Assembly: GCF_035621355.1 (NCBI RefSeq)
Contig: NZ_CP141769.1
Location: 2,852,001-2,916,000, forward strand
Reading direction: 5' to 3'
DNA: 64,000 bases
From: Thiobacillus sp. SCUT-2
Lineage (GTDB): Bacteria > Pseudomonadota > Gammaproteobacteria > Burkholderiales > Thiobacillaceae
Part shown: piece by piece, positions 40,389-48,665 of the stretch
Layout of the letters: each line of letters starts with the position of its first letter
Position numbering within the stretch: the first letter of the stretch is position 1
The notes under the pieces: generated by a model
Databases searched by the model: none
What the model saw: the letters and a program-made list of their open reading frames with translations, nothing else
Told to the model about the DNA's origin: nothing
Program-made: the position numbers and the translations under genes

Positions 40389-41708
40389 ATGCCGTTCAAG
40401 CTCCTGTCACTCGCGCTCGCGCTGGCCTTCTTGCCTGCCGCCCACGCCGCGAACCTGTCGAGCGTCTTCAAGGACGCGCAGGCCTACGATGCGCAGTACG
40501 CCGCGGCCCGAGCGGCCTACGAGGCCGGCCAGGAGAAAGCGGTGCAGGGCCGGGCCGGCCTCTTGCCTAACGTCAGCGCGGGCGGCAACGTGCGCTACAA
40601 CGATCTCCATTCGACCTTTCCCGGCGGCGATTCCAAATACACGTCCAACGGCTATTCGCTGACCGCCGCGCAGCCGCTGTTCCGCATGCAGAACGTCGTG
40701 CAGTACCGGCAGGCGAAGAACCAGGTGAAGATCGCCGACCTGCAGTTCAAGGCCGCCGAGCAGGACCTGATCCTGCGCGTCGCACAGGCCTATTTCGACG
40801 TACTGCAGTCGCAGGACAACATCGCGTTCATCGAGGCGCAGAAGGCCGCGATCACGGAACAGCTCGCGGCCGCCAAGCGCAACTTCGAGGTCGGTACCGC
40901 CACCATCACCGACACCCACGAGGCGCAGGCGCGCTACGACCTCGCCGTCGCGCAGGAGATCGCCGAGCAGAACACGCTCGACATCCGCCTGCGCGCGCTG
41001 GAAAAACTTGTCGGCAAGCCCCCCGGCGCGCTCGACGCGCTGGCCGAGCCCGAGCAGTTCGTGCCGGAGGCGGAGTCCATCGACACGTGGGCGGCGCGCG
41101 CCATGCAGGGCAACCTGCAGGCCGAAATCCAGCGCATCGCCAAGACCATCGCCGACGAGGAGGTCGAACGCAATCGCGCCGGCCACTATCCCACGCTCGA
41201 CGCGGTCGCCGGCTATACGGTCAACAACAACCAGAACTTCGGCAACCTGCAGGTGGACTCGCGCGTCGCCAGCGTCGGGCTGGAACTCAACGTGCCGATC
41301 TACCAGGGCGGCCTGACGAGCTCGCGCGTGCGCGAAGCCGTCGCCAACCAGGAAAAGGCGCGCCAGGATCTCGAGAACGCCACCCGCGAGGCGAGCCTGC
41401 AGGCACGCCAGGCGTGGCTGAACGTGAGCAGCGGCGCCGCGCGCGTACGCGCACTCGAACAGGCGCTGACCTCGACGCAGGCGCAGCTCGACTCGACCAA
41501 GCTCGGCCTGCAGGTCGGCGTGCGCACCAACCTCGACGTGCTGAACGCCGAGCAGCAGGTGCTGTCGGCCCGCCGCGACCTCGCCGGCGCGCGCTACGCC
41601 TACCTGCTCGCCGGGCTGTCGCTCAAGGCCGCCGTCGGCACCCTGAGCCCGGCCGATCTCGCCGGCATCGACCGCCACCTCAAGCCGGCTGCCACGGCGT
41701 CCCGCTAG
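40389..41708 (+). CDS. tolC: TolC-family outer-membrane channel
   Basis: 439-residue outer-membrane efflux protein with signal peptide (LALALAFLPAAHA, cleavage near residue 21) and two tandem OEP repeats rich in long coiled helices, for example the stretch around EQDLILRVAQAYFDVL and the paired NLDVLNAEQQVL. It forms the exit duct for tripartite efflux pumps and type I secretion. Third gene of a small operon. Its last four bases overlap the end of waaA on the other strand. Confidence 0.93.
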   Translation: MPFKLLSLALALAFLPAAHAANLSSVFKDAQAYDAQYAAARAAYEAGQEKAVQGRAGLLPNVSAGGNVRYNDLHSTFPGGDSKYTSNGYSLTAAQPLFRMQNVVQYRQAKNQVKIADLQFKAAEQDLILRVAQAYFDVLQSQDNIAFIEAQKAAITEQLAAAKRNFEVGTATITDTHEAQARYDLAVAQEIAEQNTLDIRLRALEKLVGKPPGALDALAEPEQFVPEAESIDTWAARAMQGNLQAEIQRIAKTIADEEVERNRAGHYPTLDAVAGYTVNNNQNFGNLQVDSRVASVGLELNVPIYQGGLTSSRVREAVANQEKARQDLENATREASLQARQAWLNVSSGAARVRALEQALTSTQAQLDSTKLGLQVGVRTNLDVLNAEQQVLSARRDLAGARYAYLLAGLSLKAAVGTLSPADLAGIDRHLKPAATASR

Positions 41709-42985
41709 CAGCAGCCGGCCGTCAGCAGGCCCGTCACCAATCCCGCCACCTGCTGCGCCGCGCCGCGATGGCGGGCAGCGAACGCCAGACCGGCCTCGCC
41801 CATGCGGGCGCGCGCCGCGGCATCGGCCAGCAGCTTCAACGCGGCGTCCATCAGGCCGTCGGCATCGTCCACCCGCTGCGCCGCGCCCGCCTCGATCGCC
41901 AGCTGCGTCGCCGCCGCGAAATTGAAGGTGTGCGGCCCCACCAGCACCGGGCACCCGACGCTCGCCGCCTCGATCAGGTTCTGCCCGCCGAGCGGCACCA
42001 GGCTGCCGCCGACGAAGGCGACATCGCTCGCCGCGTAATAGGCGAACAGCTCGCCGAGGCTGTCGCCGAGCAGCACGCGCGTGTCCGCCCCGAGTTCGCC
42101 GTCGAGCGTGCTGCGCCGCCGGTACGCAAGCCCCGCGGCCTCGACCAGCGTGGCGACCGCATCGAAGCGCTGCGGATGGCGCGGCACCAACACCAGCAGC
42201 ACCTCGGCCGGCACCTGCGCAAAGGCACGCAGGAGCGCTTCCTCCTCGCCCTCGCGCGTGCTCGCCGCCAGCAGCACCGGACGCGCACCCCACTGTGCCC
42301 GCCAGGCCGCGCCGCGCTCGAGCAGCGCCGGCGGCGGCGCGATGTCGAACTTGAGATTGCCGGTAACGCGCACCGACATCGCGCCGAGCTTCAGGAGGCG
42401 CGTCGCGTCCGCCTCGCTCTGCGCGGCGACCACCTCGATCTTCTGCAGGCAGGCCCGCGTCAGCGCCGGCAGCCGCGCATAGCCACGCGCCGAGCGCTCG
42501 GACAGGCGCGCGTTCGCCAGCACCATCGGAATCTTCAGCCGCGCCGCCGCGTGAAGCAGGTTGGGCCACAGCTCGGTTTCCATCAGGATGCCGACGCGCG
42601 GGCGCGTGCGGCGCAGGAAGCGCCGCATCGCGCCGGCGGTGTCGTACGGCAGGTAGGCGATGTGCGCGAACGCGCCGTACAGCGACTCGGCGGTCGCGCG
42701 CCCGGTCGGCGTCATGCAGGTGAACAGCAGCGGCACCTCGGGGTGCGCCTCCCGCAACGCAGTCACCAACGGCTGCGCGGCGCGCATCTCGCCGACCGAC
42801 ACGGCATGGATCCACAGCGCCCCCGTCACCGGCGCACGGCCGAGCGCAAGCCGCTCACCCCAATGCCTGAGATAGCCACGTTCGCGCCGGCCGCGCCGCA
42901 GCAGGCGCAGCGGAATCAGCGGCGCGGCGATCAGCAGCGCAAGACGGTAGAGGGTCCAGTCGAGGAGCAGGCGGAGGTTCGGCAT
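41705..42985 (-). CDS. waaA: 3-deoxy-D-manno-octulosonic acid (Kdo) transferase
   Basis: 426-residue membrane-anchored GT-B glycosyltransferase adding Kdo to lipid IVA in lipopolysaccharide synthesis. The N-terminal helix (LDWTLYRLALLIAAPLIPL), the catalytic-base region HAVSVGEMRAAQPL, METELWPNLL and the C-terminal GGSLVPLGGQNLIEAA are all conserved. Length is normal. It is transcribed toward tolC and divergent from the epimerase gene. Confidence 0.95.
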   Translation of the reverse strand: MPNLRLLLDWTLYRLALLIAAPLIPLRLLRRGRRERGYLRHWGERLALGRAPVTGALWIHAVSVGEMRAAQPLVTALREAHPEVPLLFTCMTPTGRATAESLYGAFAHIAYLPYDTAGAMRRFLRRTRPRVGILMETELWPNLLHAAARLKIPMVLANARLSERSARGYARLPALTRACLQKIEVVAAQSEADATRLLKLGAMSVRVTGNLKFDIAPPPALLERGAAWRAQWGARPVLLAASTREGEEEALLRAFAQVPAEVLLVLVPRHPQRFDAVATLVEAAGLAYRRRSTLDGELGADTRVLLGDSLGELFAYYAASDVAFVGGSLVPLGGQNLIEAASVGCPVLVGPHTFNFAAATQLAIEAGAAQRVDDADGLMDAALKLLADAAARARMGEAGLAFAARHRGAAQQVAGLVTGLLTAGCC

Positions 42986-43033
42986 CGCCCGGGATTGTAA
43001 GGGCGGCGGGGCCCGCGCCCAAAATGGCGTTCA

Positions 43034-43061
43034 TTGGCCGGGCAGGTGCCAATGCTAGAAT
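43034..43061 (+). promoter_or_regulatory. Promoter of the epimerase gene
   Basis: TTGGCC at 43034-43039, 16-base spacer, extended -10 TGCTAGAAT at 43053-43061. A GGAGG ribosome site follows at 43074-43078, 7 bases before the ATG. Confidence 0.65.
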
Positions 43062-43085
43062 CGACGCGACTTTGGAGGCCTGACA

Positions 43086-44096
43086 ATGAAAATCCTGCTC
43101 ACCGGCGCCGCCGGATTTATCGGCATGCACGTCGCGCAAATTCTCTTGAAGCGCGGCGACGAAGTGGTCGGCATCGACAACCTCAACGACTACTACGACC
43201 CGGCGCTCAAGCTCGCACGGCTCGAGCAACTGAAGCCCTACCCGAACTTCCGTTTCCTCAAGGATGACATCTCCGACCGCATGGTGATGGAGGACCTGTT
43301 CGAGAAGGGCCACTTCGACGCCGTCATCAACCTCGCCGCGCAGGCGGGCGTGCGCTATTCGCTGAAGAATCCGCACGCCTACGTGCAGTCGAATCTGGTC
43401 GGCTTCGCCAACCTGCTCGAGGGCTGCCGCCACCACGGCATCAAGCACTTCGTCTACGCCAGTTCGTCCTCCGTCTACGGCGCCAACACCAAGATCCCGT
43501 TCTCGGTGCACGACCCGGTCAACCATCCGGTCAGCCTCTACGCCGCCAGCAAGAAGGCCAACGAGCTGATGGCGCACACCTACTCGCACCTCTACGGCCT
43601 GCCGACCACCGGCCTGCGCTACTTCACCGTCTACGGCCCGTGGGGCCGGCCCGACATGTCGCCGTGGCTGTTCACCTCCGCCATCCTCGAAGGCCGCACC
43701 ATCGACGTCTTCAACCACGGCGACATGATGCGCGACTTCACCTACATCGACGACATCGCCGACGGCACCGTGCGCGTGCTCGACCGCATCCCGCAGCCGA
43801 ACCCGGCCTTCGACCACGCCAACCCCGACCCCGCCACCAGCCACGCCCCCTACCGCATCTACAACATCGGCAACCACACGCCGGTGCAGCTGATGGATTT
43901 CATCGGCACGATCGAGAAGGCGCTCGGCCAGGAGGCGAAGAAGAACTTCCTGCCGATGCAGGACGGCGACGTGAAGGTCACCTACGCCGACGTCGACGAC
44001 CTCATCCGCGACACCGGCTTCAAGCCGGCGACGTCGCTGGAATACGGGATAGCGAAGTGGGTCGAGTGGTATCGCCGCTACAAGAATTTGAATTGA
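43086..44096 (+). CDS. UDP-glucuronate 4-epimerase / nucleotide-sugar epimerase
   Basis: 336-residue extended short-chain dehydrogenase. Rossmann motif GAAGFIG at residues 7-13, [12 protein letters not shown] after the second strand, SSSSVYG, catalytic Tyr/Lys in YAASKKANE and [14 protein letters not shown], which is characteristic of the UDP-glucuronate epimerase branch (WbnF/CapI/LpsL-like). It makes UDP-galacturonate for surface polysaccharides. It stands alone, with a strong promoter and ribosome site. Confidence 0.9.
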   Translation: MKILLTGAAGFIGMHVAQILLKRGDEVVGIDNLNDYYDPALKLARLEQLKPYPNFRFLKDDISDRMVMEDLFEKGHFDAVINLAAQAGVRYSLKNPHAYVQSNLVGFANLLEGCRHHGIKHFVYASSSSVYGANTKIPFSVHDPVNHPVSLYAASKKANELMAHTYSHLYGLPTTGLRYFTVYGPWGRPDMSPWLFTSAILEGRTIDVFNHGDMMRDFTYIDDIADGTVRVLDRIPQPNPAFDHANPDPATSHAPYRIYNIGNHTPVQLMDFIGTIEKALGQEAKKNFLPMQDGDVKVTYADVDDLIRDTGFKPATSLEYGIAKWVEWYRRYKNLN

Positions 44097-44106
44097 GGCC
44101 GTGACC

Positions 44107-44149
44107 GGGGCAGGCGGTCCGCTGGCGATCCGCCCCGGGCGCCTGCCCC
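44107..44149. terminator. Shared hairpin between convergent epimerase and SOR-like genes
   Basis: Perfect ten-base arms (44107-44116 and 44140-44149) with a 23-base loop, lying between two converging stops. No T-run follows on either strand, so termination there would be factor-assisted or structural. Confidence 0.4.
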
Positions 44150-44172
44150 GATGCCTTCCGAGGGGAGCCTGC

Positions 44173-44628
44173 CTAGGCCTTGCCGGCGTAAGCCGCCTTG
44201 GCATGGCGCGCGGCTTCGAGCTCCGTCGGGTCGTAGGCCTTGCCGGACCAGAGCATCTGGTAGGCGATCTCTTCGTTGCCGTTTTCGCACAGCTCGAGCG
44301 CGCGACGGAACAGGGGCTGGAAGGTTTCGGACTTGTGCGAGCGTTCGTGAAGCTCGAAGGTCGTCCAGAACGTCACGATCAGCGCCTCACGGCCCTTCAT
44401 CGGGCTCTCGACGGCCTGCCCGATGGTCGAGCCTTCGTTCGACACCTGGCCGGAATTCAGCGCAACGAAGCCGCCGACAAAGCCCGTGTCGGAGTGATAG
44501 GTCTTGACGTTCTCGCAGAGGAACGCGACGCGCTCCTGCAGGTCGTCCACGCTGTATTCGGGTTTGAGGACCACGCGGTTGACGGTCACGATGCCGTCGG
44601 CAGGAAAGTTGGGAATCAAGCCGCTCAA
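44173..44628 (-). CDS. Small protein resembling the N-terminal half of sulfur oxygenase reductase
   Basis: 151 residues, no signal peptide, probably a dimeric alpha-beta-barrel fold. Compared from memory with archaeal sulfur oxygenase reductase (SOR, about 310 residues), it shares an early cysteine (C38) before a GFVG turn (49-52), TFW-x5-HExxH (TFW 86-88, H94, H98; SOR iron ligands are the equivalent HxxxH), LFR (106-108) and QMLW (124-127; SOR QMIW). A candidate third ligand is D133. The start is TTG at 44628, supported by AAGGAG six bases upstream. Function unknown; an iron- or haem-type oxygenase or a sulfur enzyme are possibilities. The family call needs a profile search. Confidence 0.55.
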   Translation of the reverse strand: MSGLIPNFPADGIVTVNRVVLKPEYSVDDLQERVAFLCENVKTYHSDTGFVGGFVALNSGQVSNEGSTIGQAVESPMKGREALIVTFWTTFELHERSHKSETFQPLFRRALELCENGNEEIAYQMLWSGKAYDPTELEAARHAKAAYAGKA

Positions 44629-44652
44629 TTTCTACTCCTTCACGTTTTTGAA

Positions 44653-44671
44653 ATGCACTGAATTGGTGCAT
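44653..44671. repeat. Inverted repeat overlapping the SOR-like start site
   Basis: ATGCAC at 44653-44658 and GTGCAT at 44666-44671, seven bases apart. The predicted transcription start (about 44669, minus) lies inside it, suiting a repressor operator or a 5' hairpin. Confidence 0.5.
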
Positions 44672-44675
44672 GGAC

Positions 44676-44704
44676 AGAATATGAGCGGGCCTGCTATTTA
44701 TCAA
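44676..44704 (-). promoter_or_regulatory. Sigma-70 promoter of the SOR-like gene
   Basis: Minus strand TTGATA at 44704-44699, 17-base spacer, TATTCT at 44681-44676. It is followed by an inverted repeat and then the AAGGAG ribosome site of the TTG start. Confidence 0.6.
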
Positions 44705-44705
44705 A

Positions 44706-44740
44706 CGATATTTATTCGAAGTTGTTATCGATATTTTCGA
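44706..44740. promoter_or_regulatory. Pair of AT-rich palindromes upstream of the SOR-like promoter
   Basis: Two related palindromes, CGATATTTATTCGA at 44706-44719 and CGATATTTTCGA at 44729-44740, have centres 22 bases apart (two helical turns) and lie directly upstream of the -35 box. This geometry fits a dimeric activator bound cooperatively. Confidence 0.5.
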
Positions 44741-44931
44741 TTTAACGACGTGAGGCAAGTGCCCTGCTTTCTGGGCGGCAAAGGCTCGTCGCCATCCGAC
44801 GACACGGCGCGCGTCGCCTATCTTTCTGTTTTCCCGACGTATTCCTGAGACGCCTTTCATGTCGCGTCGCCGCTGAGCGACGCTTCCGCCGCCCTTGGCG
44901 CGGGCTCCAGCCACGGTCGTTTCCTACTCGC

Positions 44932-44943
44932 CTGTTTAAACAG
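44932..44943. repeat. 12-bp perfect palindrome upstream of the sigma-54 promoter
   Basis: CTGTTTAAACAG, 14 bases before the -24 element; possibly part of a regulator site. Confidence 0.4.
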
Positions 44944-44956
44944 CGCTTTCTTGTAC

Positions 44957-44971
44957 TGGCACGGCCGTTGC
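44957..44971 (+). promoter_or_regulatory. Sigma-54 (RpoN) promoter of the bactofilin gene
   Basis: TGGCACGGCCGTTGC matches the -24/-12 consensus TGGCACG-N4-TTGC exactly, with GG and GC ten bases apart. Transcription would start near 44983, 64 bases before the bactofilin ATG, and would need an enhancer-binding activator. Confidence 0.75.
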
Positions 44972-45046
44972 GTTAGCCCCCTCGCGCCCAATTCCGGGCG
45001 CAACCACACCAGAGCGTTTCAACCCAGATACGAGAGAGAGACCCCC

Positions 45047-45649
45047 ATGCTCAAGTCCTTCATGCAACCCGGCAATACCAGCGCATCGCGAAGCGAATCG
45101 CCGCAGATCGGCGCCACCGGCTACCCGTCCCGTCCCGCCGAATCCGGCCGCACGCCCGAGGCTTCCAAGGCCCCTGCGCAGCAAGCGGCCAGCCCGTCGG
45201 CGCCGGCCCAGGAAGGCAGCAAGCTCATTGTCGGCCCCAACATCAAGCTGAAAGGCTCGGAGATCACCGATTGCGAAATCCTGGTGGTGGAAGGCCGCGT
45301 GGAGGCGTCGATGAACAGCCGAGACATCCGCATCGCCGAGGGCGGCGTGTTTTCGGGCAAGGCCGAAATCGACGTCGCCGAAGTCCGCGGCACGTTCGAG
45401 GGCGAACTGACGGCGCGCAAGCGCCTGGTCATCTATTCGACCGGCAAGGTCAACGGCACCATCCGCTACGGCGCGCTGATGGTCGAGGAAGGCGGCACGA
45501 TCACCGGCAACATGGCGACGCATGCGGCCGGCTCCGGCCTCGCCAATGCGACTGCCTCGACGCCGGCGGCGGCGAGCGACACCAGCGCCGACAAGTCGGA
45601 GGACAGCCAGGCCTCCGTGTTCGCGCGCAACCAGCGGCGCCACGCTTGA
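45047..45649 (+). CDS. Bactofilin (polymer-forming cytoskeletal protein)
   Basis: 200-residue protein with a disordered Ser/Pro/Ala N-terminus (about 1-58), a central right-handed beta-helix bactofilin domain (about 59-155: LIVGPNIKLKGSEITDCEILVVEG, here quoted only in part, and GTFEGELTARKRLVIY) and a disordered C-terminus. Bactofilins self-assemble into membrane-linked filaments that position cell-wall, stalk or motility functions. The GAGAGAGA stretch before the ATG serves as ribosome site. Control from a sigma-54 promoter is predicted. Confidence 0.92.
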   Translation: MLKSFMQPGNTSASRSESPQIGATGYPSRPAESGRTPEASKAPAQQAASPSAPAQEGSKLIVGPNIKLKGSEITDCEILVVEGRVEASMNSRDIRIAEGGVFSGKAEIDVAEVRGTFEGELTARKRLVIYSTGKVNGTIRYGALMVEEGGTITGNMATHAAGSGLANATASTPAAASDTSADKSEDSQASVFARNQRRHA

Positions 45650-45975
45650 ACGGCGTTTCCTGGAATCGCCGTTGTCGCCGACGCGCGACAGCGGCGGCGC
45701 CCCATCGCGCGCTCGAACGCAACATCCTGCACGTCGGCTCGCGCCGGGTCGTGTCGCGCCTGCGCGCCGTGCATCCGGACGGCGAGCTGAACCGCCTCGC
45801 GGCGCTGCTGCTTGACCGGCAGCGCACGGCGGCGAAGCTGAAGCTCGCTGCGGCGGCTAGAGCTTCGCGCTGCGCCCGCCGTCCACGGCCAGGATCTGGC
45901 CCGTCACGTAGTGCGTATCCATCGCGAAGAAACGCACCGCCAACGCGATATCGGTGGGATCGCCGGCGCGTTTGA
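45646..45975 (+). CDS. Doubtful small basic ORF after bactofilin
   Basis: A 109-codon frame opening with TTG that overlaps the bactofilin stop. The first ~65 residues look protein-like (ALERNILHVGSRRVVSRLRAV, then LNRLAALLLDRQRTAAKLKL), but the C-terminal third runs antisense through the SDR gene and is arginine-rich shadow sequence. It may be a real small gene whose 3' end overlaps, or simply a frame in GC-rich DNA. I recognise no family. Confidence 0.2.
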   Translation: MNGVSWNRRCRRRATAAAPHRALERNILHVGSRRVVSRLRAVHPDGELNRLAALLLDRQRTAAKLKLAAAARASRCARRPRPGSGPSRSAYPSRRNAPPTRYRWDRRRV

Positions 45976-46597
45976 GCATGGTGTGCGAGATGATGCGCTG
46001 GCGCGAGACCTCGTCGAAATTGGCGTCGCCGTCGGGCCACATGATGGGGCCCGGCGCGATGCCGTTGACGCGCACTTCGGGCGCGAGCTCGCGCGCCAGA
46101 GACTTGGTCAGGCCGACCAGTCCCGCCTTGGCGACCGAATACACGACATAGTTCTTCATCGGCCGCTCGGCGTGGATGTCGGTGATGTTGATGATGCAGC
46201 CGCGGCGTTTCCGCAGTTCGGGCGCGGCGGCCTGCGACAGGAACATCGGCGCCTTGAGGTTGCTGCCCATGAGGTCGAACCAGTCGTCCTCGCTAATGGT
46301 GCCGACCGGCGTGGGATAGAAGCTCGAGGCGTTATTGAGCAGCAGATCGAGGCCGCCGAAGGTCGCGACCGTCTGGTTGACCAGCGCGGGCAGGCCGTGC
46401 GTGTCGTGCAGGTCGGCCTGGATCAGCGCGACCGAATCGGGGCGGATGGCGTTGAGTTCGTCCTGCAGCGCGCGCGCATCGGTTGCCGAGCTGCGGTAGT
46501 GGATCATCAGGTTGGCGCCGGCCTGGTGCAGCAGGCGCGCCGACGCCGCGCCCACCCGCTTGGCCCCGCCGGTGATCAGTGCGACTTTGCCATGCAT
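45857..46597 (-). CDS. Pteridine reductase-like short-chain dehydrogenase
   Basis: 246-residue SDR. The cofactor motif reads TGGAKRVG (residues 9-16), with the arginine typical of pteridine reductases (TGxxxRxG), then NNASSFYPTP, catalytic Asp/Tyr/Lys around ITDIHAERPMKNYVVYSVAKAG and the closing GQILAVDGGRS. Likely reduces dihydrobiopterin or dihydrofolate-type substrates (FolM-like). It is divergent from the methyltransferase at 46650 and overlaps that gene's -35 box. Confidence 0.88.
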   Translation of the reverse strand: MHGKVALITGGAKRVGAASARLLHQAGANLMIHYRSSATDARALQDELNAIRPDSVALIQADLHDTHGLPALVNQTVATFGGLDLLLNNASSFYPTPVGTISEDDWFDLMGSNLKAPMFLSQAAAPELRKRRGCIINITDIHAERPMKNYVVYSVAKAGLVGLTKSLARELAPEVRVNGIAPGPIMWPDGDANFDEVSRQRIISHTMLKRAGDPTDIALAVRFFAMDTHYVTGQILAVDGGRSAKL

Positions 46598-46616
46598 CGG
46601 GATTCACCCTTATAGT
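46587..46616 (+). promoter_or_regulatory. Sigma-70 promoter of the NDUFAF7-like gene
   Basis: TTGCCA at 46587-46592, 18-base spacer, TATAGT at 46611-46616; each hexamer matches consensus at five of six positions. The -35 box lies within the first codons of the divergent SDR gene. Confidence 0.65.
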
Positions 46617-46649
46617 CCGTGGATTGCGCATTATCCCCGAACACGCCGC

Positions 46650-47795
46650 ATGCTGCCCGCCCCCTCCGCCGACGCCTTCGCGCACAGCCAGCGCGTCGCC
46701 GCGCATCTGCGGTCGCTGATCGTCGAGGCCGGCGGCTGGCTTCCGTTCTCACGCTTCATGGAAGCGGCGCTTTACGCGCCGGGGCTCGGCTACTACGCCG
46801 CCGGGTCGACGAAATTCGGTGCCGCAGGCGACTTCGTCACCGCGCCCGAGATGACGCCGCTGTTCGGCCGCACGCTGGCGCACGCGATCGCGCCGGTGCT
46901 CGCCGAAACCGGTGGCGACGTGCTGGAGCTGGGCGCCGGCAGCGGGCGGCTGGCGGCCGATCTGCTCGGCGAGTTGGAGCGGCTGGGTGCGTTGCCCGCG
47001 CGCTATCGGATTCTTGAGCCGAGCCCCGACCTGCGCCAGCGGCAGCAGAACACACTCGCGCGCGACTGCCCGCAGCTCGCGGCACGGGTGCAGTGGCTCG
47101 ACGCGCTGCCCGCACATTTCCGCGGTGTGATGCTCGGCAACGAGGTGCTCGACGCGCTGCCGGTCGAGCTGGTGCACTGGACCGACGCTGGGCCGATGGC
47201 GCACGGCGTGACCGTCGAGGGCGAGCAATTCGGCTGGCAGGACCGTGCGATCGCCGACCCGGTGTTGCGCGCCCGCGCCGAGGCACTCGACCTCGCGCCG
47301 GGCTACGTGTCGGAGATCAACCTCGCCGCCGACGCGCTGATCGCCTCGCTCGCCGATGCGCTCGAACGGGGCCTGATCCTGCTGATCGACTACGGCTTCG
47401 TCGCCGCCGAGTACTACCACCCGCAACGCCACATGGGCACGCTGCGCGCGCACTACCGCCACCATGCGCTCGACGATCCCTTTCATCTTCCGGGGCTGTG
47501 CGACCTCACCGCCCACGTCGATTTCAGCGCGGTGGCGCATGCGGGTATGGCGGCGGGACTGACGCTCGCCGGCTACACCAGCCAGGCGAGCTTTCTGCTG
47601 AACGGGGGGCTGACCGAGCTGCTGATGCAGACGCCGCCCGAGGACGCGGCGGCGTACCTGCCGCAGGCGAACGCGGCGCAACGGCTGGTGTCGCCGGCGG
47701 AGATGGGCGAACTGTTCAAGGTGATCGGGCTAACCAAGGGTGACGTCGCACCGCTGGCGGCATTCGCGCGCGGCGACCGTCAGTACACGCTGTAG
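46650..47795 (+). CDS. NDUFAF7/MidA-like SAM-dependent protein methyltransferase
   Basis: 381-residue methyltransferase of the DUF185 (SAM_MT_28) family. Diagnostic stretches are PFSRFMEAALYAPGLGYYAAG, cited here in part, FGAAGDFVTAPEMTPLFG, the SAM motif VLELGAGSGRLAADLL (about 92-107) and GNEVLDALPVELV. Eukaryotic relatives methylate an arginine in complex I subunit NDUFS2; the bacterial target is unknown. It converges on corC with a 3-base gap. Confidence 0.9.
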   Translation: MLPAPSADAFAHSQRVAAHLRSLIVEAGGWLPFSRFMEAALYAPGLGYYAAGSTKFGAAGDFVTAPEMTPLFGRTLAHAIAPVLAETGGDVLELGAGSGRLAADLLGELERLGALPARYRILEPSPDLRQRQQNTLARDCPQLAARVQWLDALPAHFRGVMLGNEVLDALPVELVHWTDAGPMAHGVTVEGEQFGWQDRAIADPVLRARAEALDLAPGYVSEINLAADALIASLADALERGLILLIDYGFVAAEYYHPQRHMGTLRAHYRHHALDDPFHLPGLCDLTAHVDFSAVAHAGMAAGLTLAGYTSQASFLLNGGLTELLMQTPPEDAAAYLPQANAAQRLVSPAEMGELFKVIGLTKGDVAPLAAFARGDRQYTL

Positions 47796-47798
47796 GCT

Positions 47799-48659
47799 TC
47801 AGACCAGCGGCAACTGGGCGTCGGCTTCTTCCGGCTTCAGGCGCGTGACGCGTACCGCGTGCAGGCGACGGCTGTCGGCGCGCAGCACGTTGAACTGGAA
47901 GCCGTCGAACTTCACCGCTTCGCCGCGCTTGGGCAGGTGGCCGAAACGCGAGATGACGAGCCCGCCGACGGTGTCGAATTCCTCGTCTGAGAAGCTCGAT
48001 CCCAGGGTCTGGTTGAAGTCGGCGATCTCGGTGCCGGCCTTCACGCGGAACACGCCCTCGTTCTCGCGGATGATGTTGTCCTCGGTCTCGTCGAAGTCGT
48101 ATTCGTCCTCGATGTCGCCGACGATCTGCTCCAGCACGTCCTCGATCGTGACCAGCCCCGCGACGCCGCCGTATTCGTCGACGACGATGGCGATGTGGTT
48201 GCGGTTGGAACGGAACTCCTTCAGGAGCACGTTGAGCCGCTTCGACTCCGGAATGAACACGGCCGGGCGCAGCATGCCGCGGATGTCGCTGTCGGATTCG
48301 GCGTAGTGGCGCAGCAGGTCCTTGGCCAGCAGGATGCCGATGACGTCGTCGCGGTCCTTGTCGATGACCGGGAAGCGCGAGTGCGCGGTCTCGATGACGA
48401 AGGGGATGAACTTCTCGGGCGGATCGTTGATGTCGATGACGTCCATCTGCGCGCGCGGGATCATGATCTCGCCGACGCGCATCTCGGACACCTGCAGCAC
48501 GCCCTCGATCATCGCCAGGGCGTCGGCATCCATCAGGTTGTTTTCGTAGGCGCCGTGCAGCAGCTCGATCAGCTGTTCACGGTCTTCGGGTTCGCGCATC
48601 AGCCAGTGCGAGAGGCGCTCGAGGAGGCTCGGTTTGTGCGGACTACTGTCGGGGTCCAT
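47799..48659 (-). CDS. corC: CorC/YbeX-type CBS-domain protein
   Basis: 286-residue cytoplasmic protein: acidic N-terminus, a pair of CBS domains (about 65-190, with MIPRAQMDVI and IAIVVDEYGGVAGLVTIEDVLE-type repeats) and a C-terminal CorC_HlyC domain. It is implicated in magnesium/cobalt resistance and, through its neighbours, ribosome-related functions. It ends the miaB-phoH-ybeY-corC group; an apolipoprotein N-acyltransferase gene often next in this order is absent here. Confidence 0.94.
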   Translation of the reverse strand: MDPDSSPHKPSLLERLSHWLMREPEDREQLIELLHGAYENNLMDADALAMIEGVLQVSEMRVGEIMIPRAQMDVIDINDPPEKFIPFVIETAHSRFPVIDKDRDDVIGILLAKDLLRHYAESDSDIRGMLRPAVFIPESKRLNVLLKEFRSNRNHIAIVVDEYGGVAGLVTIEDVLEQIVGDIEDEYDFDETEDNIIRENEGVFRVKAGTEIADFNQTLGSSFSDEEFDTVGGLVISRFGHLPKRGEAVKFDGFQFNVLRADSRRLHAVRVTRLKPEEADAQLPLV

Positions 48660-48665
48660 AGTGGG

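Larger units (their letters stand above)
44629..45046. other. 418-base divergent control region, AT-rich on its left side
   Basis: No gene is supported here. The left part (about 44635-44750) is markedly AT-richer than the rest of the window and holds the promoter and palindromes of the SOR-like gene. The middle (44760-44925) shows nothing recognisable. The right part holds a palindrome and a sigma-54 promoter facing the bactofilin gene. Confidence 0.8.
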
